Assembly (NCBI RefSeq): GCF_001507435.1 | Contig: NZ_LMWH01000116.1 | Coordinates: forward strand, 62,001 to 126,000 | From: Streptomyces sp. NRRL F-5122 | Lineage (GTDB): Bacteria > Actinomycetota > Actinomycetes > Streptomycetales > Streptomycetaceae | Reading direction: 5' to 3' | Length of the DNA: 64,000 nucleotides | In this document: in pieces, positions 9,622-16,940 of the stretch | Layout: every line of letters begins with the position of its first letter | How positions within the stretch are numbered: position 1 is the first letter of the stretch | The notes under the pieces: generated by a model | The model's database searches: none | Seen by the model: only the letters and a program-made list of their open reading frames with translations | What the model was told of the DNA's origin: nothing | Made by a program: the position numbers and the translations under genes

Positions 9622-10803
9622 GTGCATCTCGACTACACGCCCGAGCAGCAGCGGTTGCGCACCGAACTGCGCGGCTACTTCGCCCGGCTGGTGCCGGACA
9701 ACGCCTACGCCCGGTACGCCGATCCCGCGACCCAGAAGCGCTTCTACCGCGACACCATCCGCCGCCTGGGCACCGACGGCTGGGTCGGCGTGGGCTGGCC
9801 GGAGGAGTACGGGGGGCGCGGGCTGACGCCGATGGAGCAGTTCATCTTCTTCGACGAGGCGGCCCAGGCGGGCGTCCCGCTGCCGTTGATGGCCCTCAAC
9901 ACCGTCGGGCCGACGATCATGCGGTTCGGCACGGAACAGCAGAAGACGTTCTTCCTGCCGAAGATCCTCTCCGGTGAGATCGACTTCGCGATCGGCTACA
10001 GCGAGCCGGACGCGGGCACCGACCTGGCGTCCCTGAAGACGCGCGCGGTACGCGACGGCGAGGGGAACTACGTCGTCGACGGGCAGAAGATCTGGACCAC
10101 CAACGGCGACACCGCCGACTGGGTGTGGCTCGCCGTGCGCACGGATCCCGGTGCCCCTTTGCACAAGGGCATCACCATGCTCCTGGTGCCGACCTCCGAC
10201 CCCGGCTACTCCTGCACGCTCATCCGCACGCTGGCCTCGCACGACACCACCGCGAGCTACTACGAGAACGTCCGGGTCCCGCTCTCCCACCGCGTCGGCG
10301 AGGAGAACGAGGGCTGGCGGCTGATCACCAACCAGCTCAACCACGAGCGCGTCACCCTCGCCGCGCACGGCACCATGGCGATCCGCGCCCTGCACGACGT
10401 GCAGCGCTGGGCCATGGAGACCAAGCTCGCCGACGGACGCCGCGTGATCGATCTGTCCTGGGTCAGGCGCCACCTCGCCCGGACGCACACGAAACTGGAC
10501 GCGCTGAAGCTCCTCAACTGGCGGATGGTGAACTCAGTCCAGGAAGGCACGCTCACCCCCCAGGACGCCTCGGCCGTCAAGGTCTACGGCTCCGAGGCCC
10601 GCCGCGACGCCTACGCCTGGCTCATGGAGATCGTGGCCGCCGCGGGAGGGCTGAAGGAGGGATCGGCCGGCGCCGTGCTCCACGGCGAGCTGGAGCGCGG
10701 CTACCGTTCGGCCGTGATCTTCACCTTCCGCGGTGGCAACAACGAGATCCAGCGCGAGATCATCTCCTGGATCGGCCTGGGGATGCCGAGGGTGCGCAGG
10801 TGA
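9622..10803 (+). CDS. Acyl-CoA dehydrogenase (FadE family)
   Basis: This 393-residue flavoenzyme oxidises acyl-CoA thioesters to 2-enoyl-CoA. The N-terminal helical domain begins YTPEQQRLRTELRGYF. The FAD/substrate region contains AIGYSEPDAGTDLASL and KIWTTNGDTADW (about residues 118-165). The C-terminal domain ends with the conserved GGNNEIQREIISWIG loop that contacts FAD of the partner subunit. The GTG at 9622 with GGAGG five bases upstream gives family length; the frame extends 13 codons further upstream without a ribosome site. It stands alone, not next to a second FadE subunit as in heterotetrameric steroid-type dehydrogenases, and converges on the next gene with a 6-bp gap. The KstR-like box upstream hints at steroid or branched acyl-CoA substrates. 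Confidence 0.9.
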   Translation: MHLDYTPEQQRLRTELRGYFARLVPDNAYARYADPATQKRFYRDTIRRLGTDGWVGVGWPEEYGGRGLTPMEQFIFFDEAAQAGVPLPLMALNTVGPTIMRFGTEQQKTFFLPKILSGEIDFAIGYSEPDAGTDLASLKTRAVRDGEGNYVVDGQKIWTTNGDTADWVWLAVRTDPGAPLHKGITMLLVPTSDPGYSCTLIRTLASHDTTASYYENVRVPLSHRVGEENEGWRLITNQLNHERVTLAAHGTMAIRALHDVQRWAMETKLADGRRVIDLSWVRRHLARTHTKLDALKLLNWRMVNSVQEGTLTPQDASAVKVYGSEARRDAYAWLMEIVAAAGGLKEGSAGAVLHGELERGYRSAVIFTFRGGNNEIQREIISWIGLGMPRVRR

Positions 10804-10809
10804 CGCCGG

Positions 10810-11808
10810 TCAGCTGCGCGGCCGGGGTGCGAATCCCGCCTTCTCGTAGCACTCGTCGATGAGCCGCATCGTCGCGAGCGCGTCCTCCGCGTCGATCGGC
10901 AGCGGCTCCCCGTGCCGTACACGGGCGGCGAAGGCGTCGATCTCGTAGGCGTACGAGGACCTGCGGCCCAGTTCCTCCGTGCGCTCGCCGGCCTCCGTGC
11001 GCACCACGACCCGGTCGTCCTGGTGCGGCAGCACGAAGTCGACGGCGACTGCCTCACCCCGGGTGCCGACCACCCGGCAGGTCGCCTGCCAGGCGTCCTC
11101 CACCATGGAACAGCGCGCGGAACCGGTGACGCCGCCGGGGAACTCGAGGTCCGCGTCCAGCCATGCGTCGACCCCGGGAGCGCCGCTGCGGTCCCCGCCA
11201 CGCGCCGAGACGAGCCGGGGAGCCCCGCCCGCCCACGGCGCGAACATCCGCTGCGCGTGCAGTCCGTAACAACCCAGGTCCATCATGGCGCCGCCCGCCA
11301 GGGGCAACGACCAGCGCACGTCGTCGTCCGGCGGGGGAGTCATCGCCACGACGGTCTCCACATGCCGCAGCTCACCGAGTTCACCGGAGGCCAGCAGTGT
11401 GTGCAACCGCTGGTTGACCGGGTGGAAGAGGTAGTGGAAGGCCTCCATGAAGACGGTGCCCGCCTTCGCGGCCGCCTCCCGGACCTCGGCCGCCTCCTCG
11501 GCGTTGCTCGCGGACGGCTTCTCGCTCAGCACATGCTTGCCCGCGCGCAGCGCCGCGAGGTTCCACGGGCCGTGCAGACCGTTGGGGAGCGGGTTGTAGA
11601 CGACCTCGACCTCCGGGTCGCTGACGAGATCGGCGTAGGAGTCCACGACCCGCTCCACGCCGTGGGCGTCGGCGAAGGCCCGCGCCCGGTCCCGGTCGCG
11701 GGCGGCGACCGCCACCAGACGGTGGCCGCCCTCGCGGGCCGGGGAGACGAGAGCCCGTTCACTGATCCGGGCCGCGCCCAGGATCCCGATCCGCAGCGGC
11801 TCGCTCAT
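10810..11808 (-). CDS. Gfo/Idh/MocA-family sugar or cyclitol dehydrogenase
   Basis: This 332-residue NAD(P)-dependent oxidoreductase has an N-terminal Rossmann domain (IGILGAARISERALV), the catalytic-lysine motif HVLSEKPSASNAEEA near residue 97, and the C-terminal beta-sheet domain with GGAMMDLGCYGLHA, where D, Y and H carry the family's proton-relay positions. Members oxidise hydroxyls of sugars, inositols and their acids. It is the last gene of the leftward operon 14832-10810; its ATG overlaps the stop of the preceding dehydrogenase by 4 bp, so the two are translationally coupled. Substrate unknown; the GGAMMDLGCY form is nearest to xylose/glucose-fructose-type dehydrogenases rather than IolG. 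Confidence 0.85.
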   Translation of the reverse strand: MSEPLRIGILGAARISERALVSPAREGGHRLVAVAARDRDRARAFADAHGVERVVDSYADLVSDPEVEVVYNPLPNGLHGPWNLAALRAGKHVLSEKPSASNAEEAAEVREAAAKAGTVFMEAFHYLFHPVNQRLHTLLASGELGELRHVETVVAMTPPPDDDVRWSLPLAGGAMMDLGCYGLHAQRMFAPWAGGAPRLVSARGGDRSGAPGVDAWLDADLEFPGGVTGSARCSMVEDAWQATCRVVGTRGEAVAVDFVLPHQDDRVVVRTEAGERTEELGRRSSYAYEIDAFAARVRHGEPLPIDAEDALATMRLIDECYEKAGFAPRPRS

Positions 11809-12830
11809 CCCTCGTCCACCTCATCCATGCCGTGCCGAACCTCGTCCATCCGCACCGGGCGGTGCTCCGCCAGCGAGAGCGCGCAGGCCTCGGCGATCCA
11901 GCTGGCCTCGATGGCGTCGGCAACGGTACACGGCGACGGGGTGCGCCCCGCCACGACCTCCGTGAAGGCGGTGAGTTCGGCACGGTAGGCGTCCGCGAAG
12001 CGGTCCATGAAGAAGTGGTGCGGGGTACCGGCCGGGAACCTCGCGCCGGGTTCCACGGACCGCAACGGCAGCTTGTCCTCCAGGCCCACGGCGATGCTGT
12101 CCTTCATACCGTGCAGTTCCAGGCGGACGTCGTAACCGCGCGCGTTGTGCCGGGAGTTGGAGACCACGGCCAGTGTGCCGTCGTCCAGGGTCAGGATCGC
12201 CGAGGCGGTGTCGACATCGCCGGCGGCCGCGATGTACGCGGCACCGCGGTTGCCGCCGGCCGCGTACACCTCGGCGACCTCCCGTCCGGTCACCCAGCGC
12301 ACGATGTCGAAGTCGTGCACGGAGCAGTCGCGGAAGATGCCACCGGAGACGGCGATGTACGCCTCCGGCGGCGGCGCCGGGTCCAAGGTGGTGGAGCGCA
12401 CGGTGTGCAGTCTGCCGAGTTCGTCGGCGAGGGCCGCCTTGCGCGCCGCGACACAGCCCGCGTCGAAGCGCCGGTTGTAGCCGATGTGCACCTCGACGCC
12501 GCTGTCCCTGACCGCGCGCAGCACGGTCAGGGACTCCTCGACGGTCTTCGCCACGGGCTTCTCGCAGAAGACGGGGACGCCCGCCTCGACCGCGGCGAGG
12601 ATCAGGGACGGGTGCGCGTCCGTGGCGGCGGCGATCACGACACCGTCGACACCGGCGGCCAGGAGTGCCTGGGGCGAGTCGACCACCGTCGCCCCGAAGC
12701 GCTCCGCCGCCGAGGCGGTGGCCGCAGCCACGGGGTCGGTGACCACCAGTGACTCCACCGCGTCGAGTCCGGCGAGGGTGGCGGCGTGGAAGGCGCCGAT
12801 GCGGCCGAGGCCCAGGATGCCGATACGCAT
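11805..12830 (-). CDS. Gfo/Idh/MocA-family dehydrogenase, inositol 2-dehydrogenase (IolG)-like
   Basis: This 341-residue dehydrogenase starts MRIGILGLGRIGAFHA. It has the EKP motif VFCEKPVAK around residue 95 and the catalytic D...H pair in GIFRDCSVHDFDIVRW, which is the IolG-type arrangement. Myo-inositol or a related cyclitol is a reasonable but unproven substrate. I start it at the ATG at 12830 with GGAGC upstream rather than at the open-frame limit 12905, because the extra 25 residues precede the Rossmann strand and do not look like protein. It lies 61 bp after the SDR gene and overlaps the next dehydrogenase by 4 bp. Confidence 0.87.
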   Translation of the reverse strand: MRIGILGLGRIGAFHAATLAGLDAVESLVVTDPVAAATASAAERFGATVVDSPQALLAAGVDGVVIAAATDAHPSLILAAVEAGVPVFCEKPVAKTVEESLTVLRAVRDSGVEVHIGYNRRFDAGCVAARKAALADELGRLHTVRSTTLDPAPPPEAYIAVSGGIFRDCSVHDFDIVRWVTGREVAEVYAAGGNRGAAYIAAAGDVDTASAILTLDDGTLAVVSNSRHNARGYDVRLELHGMKDSIAVGLEDKLPLRSVEPGARFPAGTPHHFFMDRFADAYRAELTAFTEVVAGRTPSPCTVADAIEASWIAEACALSLAEHRPVRMDEVRHGMDEVDEG

Positions 12831-12891
12831 GAGATGTTGCTCCGATCGATCGTGGAAAGCGGTGCGTGAAGCGGTTCGTGCGGTGGCGTCG

Positions 12892-13653
12892 TCAGCCGAG
12901 TCCACCGAGGACGATCTGGTCCCAGTCGATCACCGAACCGGTCACCACACCGCTGCGGTCGGACAGCAGGAAGACGACGAAGTCGGCGATCTCGTCGACC
13001 TGGCCCAGCTTGCCCATCGGCTGCGACTCGGCCGCCTTGCGGCGCCAGTCGTCGCCGGCGCCGTGGAAGGCGCGCTGGACGGCGTCCTCGCCCTCGGTGT
13101 CCGTCCAGCCGATGTTGAGCCCGTTGATCCGGATCCGGTCCCAGCGGTGCGCATGGGCGGCGTTGCGGGTCAGACCGGCGAGTCCGGCCTTGGCGGCGAC
13201 GTAGGGAGCGAGGAAGGGCTGCCCGCCGTGGGCCGAGGAGGTGATGATGTTGACGATGGTGCCGGGTGCCTCGCGCGCCACCATGTCCCGCACGGCCGCC
13301 TGCATCGCGAAGAACGGCGCCCGGAGGTTGATCGCGATGTGCGCGTCGAACAGCTCCGGTGTGGTGTCCAGCAGTGTGCCGCGCGAGGTCAGTCCCGCAG
13401 CGTTCACGAGGCAGTCGATCCGGCCGTGACGCGCCACGGCCTCCTCCACGCCGCGGCCGGCCTGTGCCGGGTCGGCGAGATCCGCCTGCACGAAGGTGGC
13501 GCCCGACTCGGCCGCGAGTTTCTCGCCCATCTCGGCCCGCCGCCCGCTGAGGACGACGCTCGCGCCCTCGCGTACGGCGGCCCGGACGATGCCGGCGCCG
13601 ACCCCCTGGCTCCCGCCGTTGACGAGGACGACCTTCTGTTCCAGAAGTCCCAT
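12892..13653 (-). CDS. SDR-family NAD(P)-dependent oxidoreductase
   Basis: This 253-residue protein has classical short-chain dehydrogenase features: cofactor motif NGGSQGVGAG near residue 12 (the usual leading Thr of TGxxxGxG is Asn), LVNAAG near residue 85, catalytic Ser in IITSSAHGG and the YVAAK Tyr-Lys pair near residues 151-155. The C-terminus (GVVTGSVIDWDQIVLGG) corresponds to the SDR ending G-x-x-x-D-G-G. It probably oxidises a secondary alcohol made or exposed by the neighbouring enzymes. It lies 15 bp after the dioxygenase gene, inside the same operon. Confidence 0.88.
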   Translation of the reverse strand: MGLLEQKVVLVNGGSQGVGAGIVRAAVREGASVVLSGRRAEMGEKLAAESGATFVQADLADPAQAGRGVEEAVARHGRIDCLVNAAGLTSRGTLLDTTPELFDAHIAINLRAPFFAMQAAVRDMVAREAPGTIVNIITSSAHGGQPFLAPYVAAKAGLAGLTRNAAHAHRWDRIRINGLNIGWTDTEGEDAVQRAFHGAGDDWRRKAAESQPMGKLGQVDEIADFVVFLLSDRSGVVTGSVIDWDQIVLGGLG

Positions 13654-13668
13654 GCTCGCTGTGTCCTT

Positions 13669-14832
13669 TCAGATCAGGCGGCGTTCGGCGCCGGCCCGAA
13701 GTTCCTGGGCGAGCCGCTCGGGGCTCCAGCCCTGCGACAGGGCCCGCGAAACGGTGTCCGCCTGGGACGGCGGCGCCAGCCCGTCGACCGGCGGGTCCAG
13801 GTCGAGATTCGTGGGGAAGGGGTAGCCCTCGGCGCAGGCGGCGACCACCCGGCGCAGCCAGTCCTCGCCGACCCCCTCGCCCTTGCGCCGCAGCAGCACC
13901 GGGTAGACCGAGTTGGACACCGTCTCGCGGTCGACCGTCTCCATGGCGCGGCCGAAGGCGGAGGAGATCTGCAGCAGGTTCGCCATGCGCCTGATGTCCG
14001 TGGACCGGTTGTGTCCTGCGGCGTGGAAGAGGGCGGGGTTGAAGAACGCCGCGTCACCCTTCTCCAGAGGCAGCTGGACATGGTGCTCGGCGAAGTACGC
14101 GACGAACTCGGGCCTGCGCCAGGCCAGATAGCCCGGTCCGAATTTCTGCGAGTGCGGCAGGTACAGCGTCGGGCCGGACTCCACGGGCATGTCGCAGTGC
14201 GCCACCGCGCCCTGGAGGGTCAGCACGGGCGAGAGGCGGTGGACATGCGCCGGGTAGCGGGCGGCCCGGTCCTGAGTGAGGAATCCGAGGTGGTAGTCGC
14301 GGTGCACACTCTGCGCGGCGCCGCCCGGGTTGACCTGGTTGATTTGCGAGGTGAGCTGGTAGCCGGGACCGAGCCAGGCCTCGGCGACCAGCGCCAGCAT
14401 GTCGTTGGCGTAGTAGTCGGCGAACGTCTCGGGGTCGCGGGCGGCCATCTTGTCGAGCGCGTTCCACACCCGGTCGTTGGCGCCGGGCCGGGCGAAGTGG
14501 TCGCCGCGGGCACCGCCCGCCGCCCGCTCCTGCTCGATGACCGCGTTGAAGACGGCGCTCGCCCGGTCCACCACGGTGAGATCGGGGAACGCCCGCTTGA
14601 GCACCACGATGCCGGGCCCGTCCATGAGGGCACGCACCCATTCGCTCTGCACGCCCCTCGGGTCGGCGGCCCTCAGCCGGTCGCTGTCGTAGAGCAGGAC
14701 GTCCTGCTCGACCCCCTCGGCGAGCGGATAGTCACCCGGATCGGTGCGCCGGTCGACCAGGGCGCGGAAGGCGTCGAGGTCGCAGTCCTGCTCCCCGAAC
14801 CAGGTTCCCGGCCCCATGGCGGTGAGAGACAT
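13669..14832 (-). CDS. Phytanoyl-CoA dioxygenase-family Fe(II)/2-oxoglutarate oxygenase
   Basis: This 387-residue protein belongs to the PhyH superfamily. The HxD iron ligands are in VHRDYHLGFL, the distal histidine is in HAAGHNRSTD, and the arginine there would hold 2-oxoglutarate. The central jelly-roll strands GPTLYLPHSQKFGPG and KGDAAFFNPALFH are well conserved. The family hydroxylates phytanoyl-CoA, ectoine, chlorinated amino acids or sugars, so homology alone does not give the substrate; the dehydrogenase neighbours favour a polyol or cyclitol derivative. I chose the ATG at 14832 (AAAGGACC upstream). The frame extends to 15000, but that stretch would cross the promoter region shared with the LacI gene. 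First gene of a four-gene operon. Confidence 0.85.
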   Translation of the reverse strand: MSLTAMGPGTWFGEQDCDLDAFRALVDRRTDPGDYPLAEGVEQDVLLYDSDRLRAADPRGVQSEWVRALMDGPGIVVLKRAFPDLTVVDRASAVFNAVIEQERAAGGARGDHFARPGANDRVWNALDKMAARDPETFADYYANDMLALVAEAWLGPGYQLTSQINQVNPGGAAQSVHRDYHLGFLTQDRAARYPAHVHRLSPVLTLQGAVAHCDMPVESGPTLYLPHSQKFGPGYLAWRRPEFVAYFAEHHVQLPLEKGDAAFFNPALFHAAGHNRSTDIRRMANLLQISSAFGRAMETVDRETVSNSVYPVLLRRKGEGVGEDWLRRVVAACAEGYPFPTNLDLDPPVDGLAPPSQADTVSRALSQGWSPERLAQELRAGAERRLI

Positions 14833-14887
14833 CGCAAGGTCCTTTCGCCGTGCCGTCGTCTCCGCCAGTCTTGTGAACCCGAGCCCG

Positions 14888-14898
14888 TCATTCAATGA
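14888..14898. promoter_or_regulatory. Short palindrome between the dioxygenase operon and the LacI gene
   Basis: TCATTCAATGA is a perfect 11-bp palindrome in an unusually A/T-rich 50-bp stretch (about 14885-14935) between divergent promoters. It overlaps a possible upstream ATG (14895) of the LacI gene, which argues for the downstream start. It lacks the central CG of most LacI operators, so the assignment is tentative. Confidence 0.35.
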
Positions 14899-14966
14899 GC
14901 AGAAACCCATCAAAAAACCATCATCAGCCATCCGCACCAGCCGTCGTCGACCCCCGGGACGCAGCC

Positions 14967-16004
14967 ATGGGACACCCGTACACGATCCGTGAGATCGCAC
15001 GTCAGGCCGGACTGAGCCAGGCCACCGTCGACCGTGTCCTCAATCGTCGGGGCGGGGTCCGGGAGAGCACGGTGCGCGAGGTGCATCAGGCGATCGAGGA
15101 CCTGGACCGGCAGCGGACACAGGTCCGTATCGGTGGACGTGCCTTCATGATCGACATCGTGATGCAGACCCCGGCACGGTTCTCGTCGGCGATCCGCGAC
15201 GCGCTGGAGGCCGAACTGCCCTCCCTCCAGCCCGCCCTCGTCCGCTCGCGTTTCCACTTCCGTGAGACCTGTCCGCCCGCGGAGCTGATCGGCATCCTGG
15301 AGCGCATCGCCCGGCGAGGCACCCAGGGTGTGATCCTGAAGGCCCCGGACCTGCCGGAGATCACCGCCGCCGTGGGCAGGCTGGTCGCGGCCGGGATACC
15401 CGTGGTCACCCTTGTGACGGACCTTCCCGGCAGTGCGCGCCACGCCTATGTCGGCATCGACAACAGGGCCGCGGGGGCCACCGCCGCCTATCTCCTCGAC
15501 CAGTGGCTCGGCGAGCGGGCCGGGCATGCGCTCGTCACCATCAGCCGGGGCTTCTTCCGCGGTGAGGAGGAGCGCGAGATGGGATTCCGCGCCGCGCTGC
15601 GGGTGTCGCGGCCCGGGTGTGCGCTGGTCGAGGTCACGGACAGCGACGGGCTGGACGCCACCCAGCACGACCTCGTGCTGAGCGCGCTGAAGCGGGATCC
15701 CGCGATCAACGCCGTCTACTCCGTCGGCGGCGGGAACGCCGCGACCGTCGAGGCCTTCGACGCGCTCGGCCGCGACCTCGCCGTCTTCGTCGCGCACGAC
15801 CTGGACCGCGACAACACGCGGCTGCTGGGCGAGCGCCGTATCTCCGCCGTGCTCCACCACGACCTGCGCCAGGACATGCGCCGCGCCTGCCAGACGGTGA
15901 TGCGGGCGCACGGAGCGCTGCCGGAGGAAGGCCCTCACCTCCCGTCGCCCATCCAGGTGGTCACCCCCTTCAACCTGCCGCCCGACGCGGCCGCGGAGGG
16001 TTGA
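14967..16004 (+). CDS. LacI-family transcriptional regulator
   Basis: This is a 345-residue repressor with an N-terminal LacI helix-turn-helix (YTIREIARQAGLSQATVDRV, then LNRRGG). The recognition helix reads TVDRVLN instead of the usual TVSRVLN. A periplasmic-binding-protein-like effector domain follows, with the GVILKAPDLPEITAAVGRL and YVGIDNRAAGATAAYLL strands typical of regulators sensing ribose- or inositol-like sugars. I prefer the ATG at 14967; an ATG at 14895 would add 24 residues over the palindrome. The gene is divergent from the dioxygenase/SDR/dehydrogenase operon and is its obvious local regulator (inference from orientation). No sugar ABC transporter lies next to it, which is unusual. 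Confidence 0.88.
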   Translation: MGHPYTIREIARQAGLSQATVDRVLNRRGGVRESTVREVHQAIEDLDRQRTQVRIGGRAFMIDIVMQTPARFSSAIRDALEAELPSLQPALVRSRFHFRETCPPAELIGILERIARRGTQGVILKAPDLPEITAAVGRLVAAGIPVVTLVTDLPGSARHAYVGIDNRAAGATAAYLLDQWLGERAGHALVTISRGFFRGEEEREMGFRAALRVSRPGCALVEVTDSDGLDATQHDLVLSALKRDPAINAVYSVGGGNAATVEAFDALGRDLAVFVAHDLDRDNTRLLGERRISAVLHHDLRQDMRRACQTVMRAHGALPEEGPHLPSPIQVVTPFNLPPDAAAEG

Positions 16005-16035
16005 GGAGCCGGCCGGGCGCGGTCACACTGACGAC

Positions 16036-16881
16036 GTGGACGCGGATCCGGGGTTCTTCGGGCCCTCCTCGGTGACCTGGCAGATGCACGGCGACCCCAT
16101 GATGTGGGTGGCGGGCATTCGAGCGCTCTACCTCCAGGCCCTGCACCCGCCGACCGTGCGCGGGGTCATGCAGAACTCCGACTTCCGGCGCGACGCCTGG
16201 GGCAGGCTGATGCGCACGGCCAACTTCGTGGGGACGACGACCTACGGCACCACACAGGCCGCGGAGCGGGCGGCCACGCGGGTGCGGAAGATCCACGCCA
16301 TGCTGGGGGCGACGGATCCGGACACGGGCCGGCGCTACGGGGTCGGCGAACCCGAACTGCTGCTGTGGGTGCACTGCGCGGAGATCGACTCCTATCTGCA
16401 CGTCCTGCGTCGCTCGGGCTTCCGGCTCACCGACGCGCAGGCCGACCGCTACGTCCGCGAGAACCGGGTCGCCGCCGGTCTTGTGGGACTGGATCCGCAG
16501 GAGGCCCCGGCCGACCGGGGCGAGCTGGCCGCGTACTTCGAGAAGGTGCGGCCCGAGCTCGCCGCCGGACCCGAGGCGCACGAGGTGGACGACTTCCTGC
16601 GCCGCCCGCCCGTCCACCCCGTGCTCCGACCGGCGCGCGCCCTGTTGTGGCGGCGTGTGGCCGATCTGGCGTACGCCTCCCTGCCCCCGTACGCCCACGA
16701 GTTGTACGGCAGGCCGGCCCCCGGACCCACCACGGTGACCCGGCGTCTGCGCCTCACCGGCACCCTGCTCCGCTGCATTCCCGCACGTCTGCGCTGGCAA
16801 CTGCCTCCCAAACACATCCTCCGCGCGATGGCCAGACTCGGCCCGGGCGCACGTCCTGCGCCGTACAAAGTCGGCAGATAA
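16036..16881 (+). CDS. MpaB-family (DUF2236) oxygenase
   Basis: This 281-residue protein has the DUF2236 / MpaB / latex-clearing-protein fold. The conserved block AGIRALYLQALHPPTVRGV near residue 25-45, the LLLWVHCAEIDSYL segment around residue 115 and the LPPYAHELYG motif contribute haem- or iron-binding histidines in characterised relatives (rubber oxygenase Lcp, fungal MpaB). Most bacterial members are uncharacterised. The only plausible start is the GTG at 16036, 31 bp after the LacI stop and without a strong ribosome site, so it may be read together with the LacI gene. It ends 59 bp before the kinase gene. Substrate unknown. Confidence 0.82.
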   Translation: MDADPGFFGPSSVTWQMHGDPMMWVAGIRALYLQALHPPTVRGVMQNSDFRRDAWGRLMRTANFVGTTTYGTTQAAERAATRVRKIHAMLGATDPDTGRRYGVGEPELLLWVHCAEIDSYLHVLRRSGFRLTDAQADRYVRENRVAAGLVGLDPQEAPADRGELAAYFEKVRPELAAGPEAHEVDDFLRRPPVHPVLRPARALLWRRVADLAYASLPPYAHELYGRPAPGPTTVTRRLRLTGTLLRCIPARLRWQLPPKHILRAMARLGPGARPAPYKVGR

Positions 16882-16940
16882 CTCGCCATACTGGACGGGC
16901 CAGGGGAGGGGCGGGGCCGGGACGGGGGCGATCTCAGGCG

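Noticed and set aside
12484..14898. 804-codon plus-strand open frame
   Set aside because: It is the antisense shadow of three well-supported minus-strand enzymes and has no recognisable domain.
16104..16940. 279-codon N-terminal extension of the kinase
   Set aside because: It overlaps the MpaB gene in another frame and is low-complexity. The kinase domain begins at the ATG at 16941.
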